Source of the DNA: Candidatus Moduliflexus flocculans
GTDB taxonomy: Bacteria > Moduliflexota > Moduliflexia > Moduliflexales > Moduliflexaceae
Direction: 5' to 3'
NCBI GenBank assembly: GCA_000739515.1
Contig: DF820457.1
Span: 160,817-213,977, forward strand
DNA length: 53,161 nt
Position 1 is the stretch's first letter. Each line of letters starts with the position of its first letter. The notes under the pieces were generated by a model that was not told the origin of the DNA, did no database searches, and worked only from the letters and a program-made list of their open reading frames with translations. Of this stretch, positions 8,311-16,588 are shown one piece after another. The position numbers and the translations under genes were made by a program.

Positions 8311-9213
8311 ATGAATACGATTACACATTATTTTAAGCCGACAACGATTCAGGAGGCGGTCAAATTATTCCACCAGTATCCGGGAAAAAGCCGGTATATT
8401 GCCGGAGGAACGAAGGTCGCCGCGCAACGCGATTCTTCGGTGGAACGCCTGATTGATATTACCAACTGCGGCTTAAACCGAATTGTCGAAGACGATGGCG
8501 AACTACGCATCGGCGCATGCGTCACGCTGGAAGCGTTGCGCCAATCGCCGCTGTTGAAAGATTTTGCCGGAGGCATCCTGCCTGAAGTCGCCAAATGGAC
8601 GGGCAGCGTGCAACTGCGCAATAGCTCGACCATCGGCGGCAATTTGATTGCCAAAGGCGATATCGCATTAGCGCTGATGGCGGTAGATGCCCGATTATTA
8701 GTGGTGCAAGACACGGAAAAAATCGTCGCCATGCCTGATTTTAACGCGGGTGACGGCGTGGAGATGGAAGAAGGGGCGTTGACCCGCGAAATTCGACTGA
8801 TTCCACTCTCGGAATTTTACGCCGAACATTGCGGCAGCCTGCTTGAAGGCGAGTTGATAGAAGAAATTCGCATTCCCTCGCGGTTTCGCCACGCCAAAGC
8901 CGCTGCCCTGCATATCAGTCGGACGCGGCAAGATGCCTCGATTGCGGCCATCGCAGCAGCGGCGTTTATGGATCATGGTAAATGTCAAACAGCGCGAATT
9001 GTCGCCAGCCCGGTCGCATGCGGCATTCGGCGGCTTGCCGACGCAGAAAAGCTTGCAGAACAAGAGCCGCTGACGCAAGAACGGATCGCGCAGATTTCCG
9101 CGCAGATCGCGCAAACCGCAGATGTTATAGAAGATGTTCGCGCCACCGCCGCCTTCCGTCGGCATATCCTCGGTATCTACGCAAAACGGGCGCTGAGTCG
9201 CCTGTGTGAATAG
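8311..9213 (+). CDS. Molybdenum hydroxylase FAD-binding subunit (CoxM/XdhB-like)
   Basis: 300 residues, the normal length for the separate FAD subunit of the xanthine dehydrogenase/CO dehydrogenase family. The first FAD motif AGGTKVAAQRD lies near residue 31, and QLRNSSTIGGNL near 105-115 is the second, both close to the family consensus. The C-terminal domain (about 190-300) is the CO-dehydrogenase flavoprotein C-terminal fold. It would take electrons from the 2Fe-2S centres of its partner and pass them to NAD or another acceptor. An AAGGAGG ribosome site precedes the start. The partner 120 bp downstream appears to lack its iron-sulfur clusters, which makes the electron path in this enzyme unclear. 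Confidence 0.88.
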   Translation: MNTITHYFKPTTIQEAVKLFHQYPGKSRYIAGGTKVAAQRDSSVERLIDITNCGLNRIVEDDGELRIGACVTLEALRQSPLLKDFAGGILPEVAKWTGSVQLRNSSTIGGNLIAKGDIALALMAVDARLLVVQDTEKIVAMPDFNAGDGVEMEEGALTREIRLIPLSEFYAEHCGSLLEGELIEEIRIPSRFRHAKAAALHISRTRQDASIAAIAAAAFMDHGKCQTARIVASPVACGIRRLADAEKLAEQEPLTQERIAQISAQIAQTADVIEDVRATAAFRRHILGIYAKRALSRLCE

Positions 9214-9321
9214 AATACTGATTGGGCTGATTTCGCTGATTTATTTATAGGTGTCAGACACTTTGAAAGTGTCTGACACCTTGTTCTAAATCGTATCAGC
9301 GAAATCAGCCCAATCAGTGTT
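9214..9321. repeat. Nested palindrome: 24-bp outer arms around a 15-bp inner hairpin
   Basis: Outer arms 9217-9240 and 9295-9318 are perfectly complementary over 24 bp and extend a few bases with one mismatch. Inside lies the inner hairpin GGTGTCAGACACTTT (9250-9264) with 9266-9280, also perfect. The inner unit belongs to the family also seen at 20360-20390, 34230-34262 and 52765-52797. The element fills the whole gap between two subunits that should be co-expressed. Confidence 0.85.
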
Positions 9322-9333
9322 CTATTAAATCCC

Positions 9334-12108
9334 ATGCAAATTTCAGTCACGATTAATGGCAAGGCAAAACAGCTTACAATTCAGCCGGGTGATACGCTGT
9401 TGATGGTGTTGCGCCGCGAAGGGTATACAAGCGTCAAATTTTCGGACGATACCGGCTTATATGGCTGCGATACCGTGCTGCTGAACGGCAAAGCGGTCAG
9501 CTCGCAGATCACGATGGCCGCGAAAGCCGATGGCGCGGAGATTTTGACCATTGAAGGCTTGTCGCGCAACGGGGAACTTCATCCGTTGCAGCAGGCATTT
9601 ATCGAACATGGCGCGGTGCAGTGCGGCTATCATATTCCCGGCATGATTTTGACCGTCAAAGCCTTTTTAGACGCGCATCCGAACCCGACGGAACAGGACG
9701 TGCGTGAGGCGATTATTGGTAATCTTGATCGCGACTCCGGCTATAAAAAACCGGTGGAGGCGATAATGGCCTATATTCGCGGCGACGTCGGCAAGGCGAA
9801 CGCGGCGAAACAGGACGCGCCGCTTGCGGTTGTCAATCAGCCGCTTCCGAAAGTGGATGCCGTCAAGTTAGTCTCTGGCAAGGCCAAATTCACCGACGAT
9901 TACGATGTGCCGGGCATGTTGGTCGGAAAAATTCTGCTCAGCCCGCACGCGCATGCGCGGATTGTGCGGATTGACGCGGCAAAAGCGCGAGCGCTCCCCG
10001 GCGTTCATGCCGTGCTGACGCATGAAGATTTGCCGAAAATCCGCCATACGAAAGCCGGACAGAGTCATCCCGAGCCGTCGCCATACGATCATGTCATTTT
10101 GGACAATAAAGTCCGATTTGTCGGCGACCGCGTCGCATTAGTGGCGGCGGAAACCGAAGCGATTGCCGCAGAAGCGCTGCGCCTGATTGACGTGGAATAT
10201 GAGATTCTGCCCGCCGTCTTTTCGCAGGAAGAGGCGATTAAGCCGGGCGCGCCGGTCATTCATGACGAAGCCGACGCCACCGGCATTCGCGACGCCTCGC
10301 GCAATTTAGTCGGGCATCTCGGCGTGGAAGTCGGCAACGTGGAGCAAGGCTTCGCCGAAGCGGACGTAATTGTCGAAAACACCTACTACACCAAACCGAT
10401 GAAACATGCCGAGCCAGAGCCGCACGTCAGCATGGCATATCTTGATGACAACGACCGTCTTGTCGTCGTTTCCAGCACGCAAGTTCCGTTCCATACGCGC
10501 CGCCAGTTAGCGCATATTCTGCAAATGCCGGTCGGCGATATTCGCGTTATCAAGCCGCGCATCGGCAGCGGGTTCGGCAATAAGCAAGGGATGAATCTGG
10601 AAGACGCAGTCGCGGCACTGACCCTGAGAACGAAGCGCCCGGTGAAAATCAGATATACCCGCGAAGAAGAATTTCTGTGCGGCTGGACGCGGCATCCGCA
10701 AATCATCAAAATGAAAACCGGCGCGAAAAAGGATGGCACGATTATCGCCAATGAAATGGTCGTGCTCGCCTCCACCGGCGCGTATGGCGACCACGCCATC
10801 ACTGTGCAGAGCAATGTCGGCAACAAAGTGCTGCCGATTTATCCGATTCCGAACATCCGTTTTTCATGCGATGTCGTCTATACGAATTTGCCCGTCTGCG
10901 GCGCGTTTCGCGGCTATGGCGCGACACAGGGGACATTCGCGCAGGAAGGCCAGATTGACGAATTGGCGAAAGCGTTGAACATGGATCCGGTGGAAATCCG
11001 GCAGAAAAATCGGATTCAGACGAATTATGCTGACCCGATTGCCAAGAAAATCGGCGAAAGCACGCATGGCAAAGTGCGCGTGATTCAAAGCTGCGGGCTT
11101 GGCGAGTGCATCGAACAAGGCGCGGCGGCAATCGGCTGGAACGAGAAATGGGGCAAACCTGGCGACGGCGCAGTCAAGCGCGGCGTCGGCATGGCATGCT
11201 CGATGCAGGGGAGCGGCATTCCGGGCGTGGATTGGGGCGCGGCCACCATCAAATTGAACGACGACGGCACGTTCCGCCTGTTTGTCGGCGCGACCGACCT
11301 CGGCACCGGCAGCGATACCGTGTTATCGCAGATTGCGGCGGAAACGCTCGGCGTGAAGCTCGAAGACATCAGCATTCTGTCGTCCGATACCGATTTAACG
11401 CCGTTCGACGTGGGGGCGTATGCCTCAAGCACCACCTACATTTCCGGCGGTGCGGTCAAAAAAGCGGCAGAATCGGCGCGGCGGCAGATTCTTGAGATCG
11501 CCGCGAAAATGCTCGGCGATCAGCCGGAAAACCTGACCTGCCGGGATCGCAAAGTGACGGCGAAAAACGGCAAAGAGGCTGCGATGCGGGATGTCGCGAT
11601 GTATATTGTCTATAAAGAAAAGAAACAGATTACCGTGACCGAATCGCACATGTCGGAAGACAGCCCGCCGCCATTTACGGCGCAGTTTGCCGAAGTGACG
11701 GTGGATACGGACACTGGTGAAGTCAAGGTTGAGCAGCTTGTCGCCGCCGTTGATTGCGGCATGCCGGTCAATCCGGTTCTGGCGGAAGGCCAGATCGAAG
11801 GCGCAGTAGCACAGGGAATTGGATACGGTCTTTTGGAAGAAATGAAATTTGATTCACAAGGTCGCTTGCTGAATCCGAATTTCGACGATTACAAAATCCT
11901 GACTGCCGCCGATATGCCGAAATTGACGACGATTCTGGTGCAGACCGACGAGCCGACCGGTCCCTATGGTGCGAAATCGGTGTCGGAAGTGCCAATTAAC
12001 TGTCCGACTCCGGCGATTGCGAATGCGGTGGCTGCTGCTATCGGCGTTCGGATTACTGATCTGCCGATCACACCGGAAAAAGTCCTGAAAGCCCTCGGCA
12101 AGTTATAG
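9334..12108 (+). CDS. Fused 2Fe-2S-like plus molybdopterin-binding hydroxylase subunit with lost Fe-S ligands
   Basis: 924 residues, xanthine dehydrogenase family. Residues 1-150 have the two-part small-subunit fold, but of the eight usual cysteine ligands only Cys97 remains. The plant-type cluster positions read Asp38, Tyr43, Asp46 and Gln58 (Cys45 is one place off), and the second cluster reads Cys97, His100, Asp132 and Asp134. The large domain (about 175-920) looks intact, with an FGNK motif in place of the usual FGGK, CGAFRGYGATQG, the DLGTGSDTVLSQIAAE motif and a conserved Glu in the C-terminal SVSEVP motif, the usual catalytic position. The family hydroxylates purines, aldehydes or N-heterocycles using water. 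It is likely folded, but electron transfer by Fe-S clusters looks impossible. Substrate unknown. Confidence 0.9.
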   Translation: MQISVTINGKAKQLTIQPGDTLLMVLRREGYTSVKFSDDTGLYGCDTVLLNGKAVSSQITMAAKADGAEILTIEGLSRNGELHPLQQAFIEHGAVQCGYHIPGMILTVKAFLDAHPNPTEQDVREAIIGNLDRDSGYKKPVEAIMAYIRGDVGKANAAKQDAPLAVVNQPLPKVDAVKLVSGKAKFTDDYDVPGMLVGKILLSPHAHARIVRIDAAKARALPGVHAVLTHEDLPKIRHTKAGQSHPEPSPYDHVILDNKVRFVGDRVALVAAETEAIAAEALRLIDVEYEILPAVFSQEEAIKPGAPVIHDEADATGIRDASRNLVGHLGVEVGNVEQGFAEADVIVENTYYTKPMKHAEPEPHVSMAYLDDNDRLVVVSSTQVPFHTRRQLAHILQMPVGDIRVIKPRIGSGFGNKQGMNLEDAVAALTLRTKRPVKIRYTREEEFLCGWTRHPQIIKMKTGAKKDGTIIANEMVVLASTGAYGDHAITVQSNVGNKVLPIYPIPNIRFSCDVVYTNLPVCGAFRGYGATQGTFAQEGQIDELAKALNMDPVEIRQKNRIQTNYADPIAKKIGESTHGKVRVIQSCGLGECIEQGAAAIGWNEKWGKPGDGAVKRGVGMACSMQGSGIPGVDWGAATIKLNDDGTFRLFVGATDLGTGSDTVLSQIAAETLGVKLEDISILSSDTDLTPFDVGAYASSTTYISGGAVKKAAESARRQILEIAAKMLGDQPENLTCRDRKVTAKNGKEAAMRDVAMYIVYKEKKQITVTESHMSEDSPPPFTAQFAEVTVDTDTGEVKVEQLVAAVDCGMPVNPVLAEGQIEGAVAQGIGYGLLEEMKFDSQGRLLNPNFDDYKILTAADMPKLTTILVQTDEPTGPYGAKSVSEVPINCPTPAIANAVAAAIGVRITDLPITPEKVLKALGKL

Positions 12109-12115
12109 CAAACAC

Positions 12116-12147
12116 GTAGAGGCGAGGTCTCCTCGCCCCTACAAATT
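12116..12147 (+). terminator. Hairpin with T-run after the molybdenum hydroxylase
   Basis: GTAGAGGCGAGG (12116-12127) pairs with 12131-12142, with one mismatch and a TCT loop, followed by AAATTTTTT. It starts 8 bp after the stop codon, so it is a plausible intrinsic terminator. It is the same repeat type as 1268-1294. Confidence 0.6.
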
Positions 12148-12247
12148 TTTTATCATTCCTTTTATTCCTTACTCGTTATTTTACCTAAATTTAACATTTG
12201 TTAATTACATTTTGTTAAAATAAAAATTAATAAACGTTAATTTTTTA

Positions 12248-12276
12248 TTGACAAATATACCGACGTTTATTATTCT
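12248..12276 (+). promoter_or_regulatory. Sigma-70-like promoter upstream of the 25-residue lipoprotein
   Basis: A perfect -35 TTGACA (12248-12253) and TATTCT (12271-12276) are separated by 17 bp, in a very AT-rich stretch (12150-12290). Transcription would start near 12283 and leave a leader of more than 300 nt before the small lipoprotein gene at 12611. Confidence 0.55.
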
Positions 12277-12282
12277 ATATCA

Positions 12283-12610
12283 TGTAAACAAAAACAACTT
12301 ACATCAATGCGTGTCCGCTGGCAAACGACCTCGGACAGGCCACCCATCCCCCTGGCATCAATTAAAAACGTGCATCGAGGGTTCGGGTTCAGGGTGCTTG
12401 ATGTTTTCAGCATAGCTTCTCGACTGTAACGCAAAAAAGACTGCGACAGAGGAACCAGGCGTTCCCGGCATCTTTTGCTAAACGGCGACAGTTCGCGTGG
12501 AAATGCCGGAATTGGGTGAGAGCACATCTGCCTTATGGAACGACAACGATTCTCCGTATCAGGCGTCCGGCATTTTCACCGTGAGAACAAGTCTGCGAAA
12601 GGAATAAATT
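12283..12610 (+). other. Long non-coding leader, possible structured RNA
   Basis: About 330 nt between a good promoter and the mini-lipoprotein start, with no supported ORF. AAATGCCGGA (about 12501-12510) can pair with TCCGGCATTT (about 12567-12576), and GGAAC/GTTCC and CCGGCAT segments offer further pairing. No known riboswitch class was recognised. It could be a regulatory leader or an independent ncRNA; this is inference. Confidence 0.3.
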
Positions 12611-12688
12611 ATGATACGGTTGATTTTTCTGTTGCTTGTTATTATGGTGCTGCTCTGGTTAACAGGATGCACGCCGTATGGTTTTTAA
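12611..12688 (+). CDS. 25-residue lipoprotein
   Basis: Short ORF of 25 codons reading MIRLIFLLLVIMVLLWLTGC and then TPYGF. It begins with Arg, has a run of hydrophobic residues and ends in a textbook LTGC lipobox, so only about six residues would remain on the mature lipid-anchored peptide. AAAGGAATAAATT gives a ribosome site at the right distance. Tiny lipoproteins of this kind (entericidin-like in size) are known in other bacteria but no specific family is recognised. It stands alone after a long leader, with 480 bp to the next gene. Coding is supported by the signal structure and RBS only. Confidence 0.55.
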   Translation: MIRLIFLLLVIMVLLWLTGCTPYGF

Positions 12689-13169
12689 AAGAATCGTGTG
12701 CGTGAAAAACGATTCCAGCGCATTCTCAAGTTATACCTACAAGATGGATTGTATTAAGGAAGATGTCCCGTCTCATATCGCTCCATTTTTATACAATCAT
12801 GATGGCCGATTATGAGCAGGAGCGCGTCTTCCTTGTTATCTCCACTGAATCCTTTCCTCTCGAAAATCATCTGATGTCGCATCTGCTGCCATGAGTTCTG
12901 GCGGCGGCATACTTTTCAATCAATTGAGTTGAACGTGTATGAAAAATCGCGGATAATGGCCAATGAAAGATCGCGTTGCAATTTTATTTTTCGTCCACAA
13001 TAACGCTTGACAGGATTGTCGCCCTATTCATATGGGATGGTTGACAAATGAAGAAATTTCTCTGAGAGGCAGACGACTGGCATTTATCAGTTGACAATTC
13101 TGTAAGCGCCGAAAAATGTGAGATGTGGAATATTATTTTATAGCCTCCTCGAAGGTTTTTTAGGTCGTT
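12689..13169. other. Gene-free intergenic region
   Basis: No supported ORF, repeat or clear terminator is visible in these 480 bp. The next gene starts at 13170 without a strong ribosome site. A GGTCGTT stretch and the AT-rich text near 13130 are the only hints of a start signal. Confidence 0.4.
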
Positions 13170-14777
13170 ATGCAATACGTACGCGACATCATGCAACCGT
13201 TCGTGCATGAGTTGGACATCAGCGATGAAGATCAGATTGTCGAACACTTTCAGAATATTCCTGATATAACAGAATATATTCTGCAAAGTGCGCAATATCC
13301 GTTTGCCGCGTTGTTAGAAGTGCTTGGAACCCTCACAAAAGCCCTTGAAAACGGCCATATCGATCTTTCGAAACGACGCGATTATGAACGCGCTAAAGCG
13401 AAGATCGACAGTGTGGTTTCGACTCGCGTTGACTATGTGAACAGTATTATAGACTCTCTCCTCGGCAATGAGAGTTTCGAGGAACATGATTTTTCGCTCG
13501 AAGAATCGGCCACTTCCGAGATTCTATTTCACATAGATTTAATGAAAGATGTCGCGCAGGCTCCGGAAATTAATCCCGAAGATTATAAAAACGCACTTAA
13601 AAAATATATCAAAACGCTGAAATTCCGGTTTAATAAAGGGCTGGAGATTCATAAGCGTTTATATAATCTTTCGTTTGAAGTGATCGCCGAACGATTTAAC
13701 GAATTCCCGAAGCAGCAGTTAGATGAATATCGTAATTTTCTTGAAGATGCATTGGCGATGACACGGAGTCATGTGCCTGTCAAGCCGGCACAGATTTATC
13801 AATTAAAGGAAACGCTCTTTAAAATTTTGGAGGCGATGGGGGTTCGCATTCTTCAAAGTCATCAGGGGAACGAACGGGCGGGGTATGATGTTCTGCTGAA
13901 ACGCATTGAGGAATTGCTCTCCGGCCTGGAACTCGATTTCGGACAGAAGATCGTCGACCGTTTCCATGACATGCTGCCCGAATATATCGCCGACCACTGG
14001 CATTTTTACGTCATCAAACATAATCGAAAAGTGGTCGGGCTGCTCCTGGACAACATTGAAGACGCCACCTTGCTGGTTGAATTATATAAAGTTTTTATCA
14101 ACCTTTCCTCCGCCGAAGCCACGCAGCATCAGCGCAAGCAAGAGCTGGCAAAGCGAGTCACGCTGAAAGATATTGCCGAGATGAATTACGTCGTCAAAGA
14201 CGAAGAAAATGCGTTGCAAATCCAGATGGAAACATTCAAAAGCCTGGATATCTCGGAACAAGCGCGTGAACTCATCAAGCTCTCTATTTATGGCTTGTGT
14301 GAATATATTTCGAAATTTTCAGTCGAAGAGTTAGAAAAATATCCGGTCGGCATTCTCAAATCAACAGAAAAAATGCTGAAGGACTTGAAACAGCATCGCC
14401 TTCGTGAATCCGATCAGCAAAACATCCGAAATTTTTCAGAATACAAACGCGCCGTAGAATTGGTAGAAGAGGCGATGTTTACCTACGACTCGACGAAAGA
14501 AAAACATAATTTCGTCGATATTTACAAGGAAAACGACTATCTTGTGAATGGCGTGACCTTTTGCGCATTTAATGATATTATTCTGCGGCTGATTCAAAAT
14601 ATCATGGAAGCGTATTTTGTTGTGGATTCCGAGAACGAGAAAGTATCAGACGGTCGCCTTCAGGAATTAAAAGTCACCATCACCGAACGGTACAAAACCG
14701 AATGGATCCGCCAGAACAAGCTGCGCCAGGAAAGCGATCTCCTGGCAATGGAAGAATTAGCCGAGGAAATCGCCTGA
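13170..14777 (+). CDS. Large helical cytoplasmic protein of unknown function
   Basis: 535 residues, strongly charged, with no signal peptide and no membrane segment. Leu, Glu and Lys spacing suggests an almost all-alpha protein; the stretch about residues 110-330 could be coiled-coil-like, and the C-terminus (about 500-535) is a highly charged helix. No catalytic motif, nucleotide-binding loop or known domain was recognised. Base composition and codon use look like the neighbours, so it is probably a native gene. It stands alone on the plus strand and ends 30 bp before the converging dehydrogenase gene. The start at 13170 has no convincing RBS, and a slightly later Met (residue 8) is possible. 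Confidence 0.7.
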   Translation: MQYVRDIMQPFVHELDISDEDQIVEHFQNIPDITEYILQSAQYPFAALLEVLGTLTKALENGHIDLSKRRDYERAKAKIDSVVSTRVDYVNSIIDSLLGNESFEEHDFSLEESATSEILFHIDLMKDVAQAPEINPEDYKNALKKYIKTLKFRFNKGLEIHKRLYNLSFEVIAERFNEFPKQQLDEYRNFLEDALAMTRSHVPVKPAQIYQLKETLFKILEAMGVRILQSHQGNERAGYDVLLKRIEELLSGLELDFGQKIVDRFHDMLPEYIADHWHFYVIKHNRKVVGLLLDNIEDATLLVELYKVFINLSSAEATQHQRKQELAKRVTLKDIAEMNYVVKDEENALQIQMETFKSLDISEQARELIKLSIYGLCEYISKFSVEELEKYPVGILKSTEKMLKDLKQHRLRESDQQNIRNFSEYKRAVELVEEAMFTYDSTKEKHNFVDIYKENDYLVNGVTFCAFNDIILRLIQNIMEAYFVVDSENEKVSDGRLQELKVTITERYKTEWIRQNKLRQESDLLAMEELAEEIA

Positions 14778-14807
14778 CGTGAGAATAACATGTGTGATGC
14801 TGTCGCG

Positions 14808-15806
14808 TTATGCGTATTTTCTCAAATACGGCAAGGTCCGTTCCAGCGCGGTTTCCATGCTAAATTGAGGAACATATCCGAAATCGTGCTTCGCGCGGGA
14901 AATGTCGTAATAATGATCCAACGCCAATTCGCTGGCAAGGAATCGTGTCATGCGCGGCTCAGTGGATAGCCTGCAACTGCGCCAGATCAATTCCATTGCC
15001 GCGCCAAGCGTTCGTGCCGTTCCCTGCGAGATCGTTCGTTTGATTGGCGGGATTTCCAATGTTTGCAGCAATTCTCGAATCCAATTCCACAAATTCGTCG
15101 GCGCATCCTGGCTGATAAAATAGATTGAACCGGCGACCGGCGAGCCGGGCTGCAACGCCTGTTCCGCCAGCAGATGCGCTCTGGCGGCATCCTCGACATA
15201 GGTCATATCCACGCAATTTTTCCCTTCGCCAACCTGCATCAATTGTCCGGCTTTGGCACGGGCAATCAGGCGCGGCAGCAAGTGCGGGTCGCGCGGCCCC
15301 CAAATAAGATGCGGGCGCAGCGAGACGGTCAGCAATTCAGAGGTATTGGCGTGAATGACCATTTGCTCAGCCAGCGCTTTGGTCTGCGAATAAAAATTTT
15401 CGAATTGTGTCGGGTACGGCAGGCGTTCGTCGCATCCGGCTTGCGGCTGATTGTCGAACACGACGCTCGGCGAACTGGTGAAAATCAGCTTCGGTACGCG
15501 CTGCGTTCGACAGGCATCAATCACATTCTGCGTGCCGACAACATTCGGCTGATAAAACGATTCCCATGTTCCCCAGATTCCCGGACGCGCTGCCACGTGA
15601 AACACCGCATCCATTCCGGCGCATGCCGCTTGAATCGCGTCGTTATCCTGCAAATCGCCGCGCGTGAGCGTTGCGCCGATTCGTTCTAATTCGGGATAAT
15701 TCCCCCGCGCAAAGACTGTGACCACGTCGCCCCGCTCGCGTAATTGCTCGACAATATACCGGCCTAAAAATCCGCCGCCGCCGGTGACTAATATCTTCTT
15801 TTTCAT
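14808..15806 (-). CDS. NAD(P)-dependent epimerase/dehydrogenase (3-beta-HSD-like extended SDR)
   Basis: 332 residues of the extended short-chain dehydrogenase fold. The Rossmann motif GGGGFLG lies at 9-15, the acidic/phosphate-discriminating region near 31-35 (VFARG), the active-site Ser at about 111-112 (FTSSPSVV), and the catalytic pair YSQTK at Tyr139/Lys143. The order of later motifs (LRPHLIWGPRDPHLLPRL) resembles the 3-beta-hydroxysteroid dehydrogenase/isomerase group, which also includes bacterial dihydroflavonol- and sugar-nucleotide-type enzymes. The substrate cannot be told. GGGGAACGG upstream on the minus strand is an acceptable ribosome site. It converges with the 535-residue gene. 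Confidence 0.85.
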   Translation of the reverse strand: MKKKILVTGGGGFLGRYIVEQLRERGDVVTVFARGNYPELERIGATLTRGDLQDNDAIQAACAGMDAVFHVAARPGIWGTWESFYQPNVVGTQNVIDACRTQRVPKLIFTSSPSVVFDNQPQAGCDERLPYPTQFENFYSQTKALAEQMVIHANTSELLTVSLRPHLIWGPRDPHLLPRLIARAKAGQLMQVGEGKNCVDMTYVEDAARAHLLAEQALQPGSPVAGSIYFISQDAPTNLWNWIRELLQTLEIPPIKRTISQGTARTLGAAMELIWRSCRLSTEPRMTRFLASELALDHYYDISRAKHDFGYVPQFSMETALERTLPYLRKYA

Positions 15807-16035
15807 ATTCGTTCCGTTCCCCTATTCGCTGTTGTTTTGGTTCGGCGCTGAAAGCAATAAACATCAATTGGTTTCGAAATGCCCGCAAAAATCCCGCCAA
15901 AACCCGCAAGCAGTGTCAAGACAAATATGCCGTTCTTCCGTATCGTGTCAAATGACAGTGAACACCGGTGAGGCAGTTATTGATCAACTCTGTCAGGGGG
16001 TGAAACCTGGATAGGGTTCTTTTCAGGAGAACATC

Positions 16036-16518
16036 ATGAATAACACGACGTTTACACTTCAGCAGATTGGGACGATTCAGCAAGAAGATGACATGAGCTA
16101 CATTCAATTTACGCCAACATATCGCGGCGCAGCATTGCGGGAATTGGAATACTTCAGTCACGCGCATGTGGTCTGGTGGTGCCATTTTCTGGATACGCCG
16201 GAGCATCGCGCCATCACGGAATGCGAACATCCATATACGAAAGGGCCGGAAAAGATCGGTGTGTTTGCGACACGCTCGCCGCGTCGTCCGAACCCGATAG
16301 CCATCACGGTTGCGCCAGTGGTGAAAATCGATCATGAGGCCGGGCGGATGTATCTTGCGTTTATTGACGCTGCGCCAGGTTCGCCAGTCGTGGACGTCAA
16401 GCCGTATCATCCGTTGGATCGGGTGCGCAAGGCGTCTGTGCCGGAATGGTGCCGCCATTGGCCGGAATGGTATGAAGATTGCGCCACCTTTGATTGGGTG
16501 GCGGAAATTCCGAATTAA
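16036..16518 (+). CDS. trmO: tRNA (N6-threonylcarbamoyladenosine-37) methyltransferase TrmO (TsaA-like)
   Basis: 160 residues, the usual length of the TrmO/TsaA beta-barrel domain. Both signatures are present: GVFATRSPRRPNPI at 75-88 and DAAPGSPVVDVKPY at 111-124. The enzyme uses S-adenosylmethionine to methylate t6A at position 37 of tRNAs that read ACY codons. CAGGAGAACATC is a good ribosome site. It stands alone on the plus strand, between the divergent SDR gene and the converging sugar-transport operon. Confidence 0.88.
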   Translation: MNNTTFTLQQIGTIQQEDDMSYIQFTPTYRGAALRELEYFSHAHVVWWCHFLDTPEHRAITECEHPYTKGPEKIGVFATRSPRRPNPIAITVAPVVKIDHEAGRMYLAFIDAAPGSPVVDVKPYHPLDRVRKASVPEWCRHWPEWYEDCATFDWVAEIPN

Positions 16519-16535
16519 ACGCTCATCCGCACAGC

Positions 16536-16570
16536 ATAAAACAGCCCGACGTTCGATGCGTCGGGCTGTT
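16536..16570 (-). terminator. Intrinsic terminator of the sugar ABC operon
   Basis: AACAGCCCGACG (16540-16551) pairs perfectly with 16559-16570 around a 7-nt loop. Read on the minus strand, a TTTTATGC tail follows the stem, which suits termination of the permease operon ending at 16589. It may also end trmO from the other side, though there is no T-run in that direction. Confidence 0.65.
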
Positions 16571-16588
16571 GAAGAAGGGAGACGGGGA

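Noticed and set aside
12283..12610. Known riboswitch or RNase P/6S/tmRNA in the leader
   Set aside because: No conserved core of these RNAs was recognised, so it is only listed as a possible structured leader.
15643..15909. 88-residue minus-strand ORF overlapping the start of the SDR gene
   Set aside because: It reads through the SDR coding region in another frame, without an RBS or recognisable domain.
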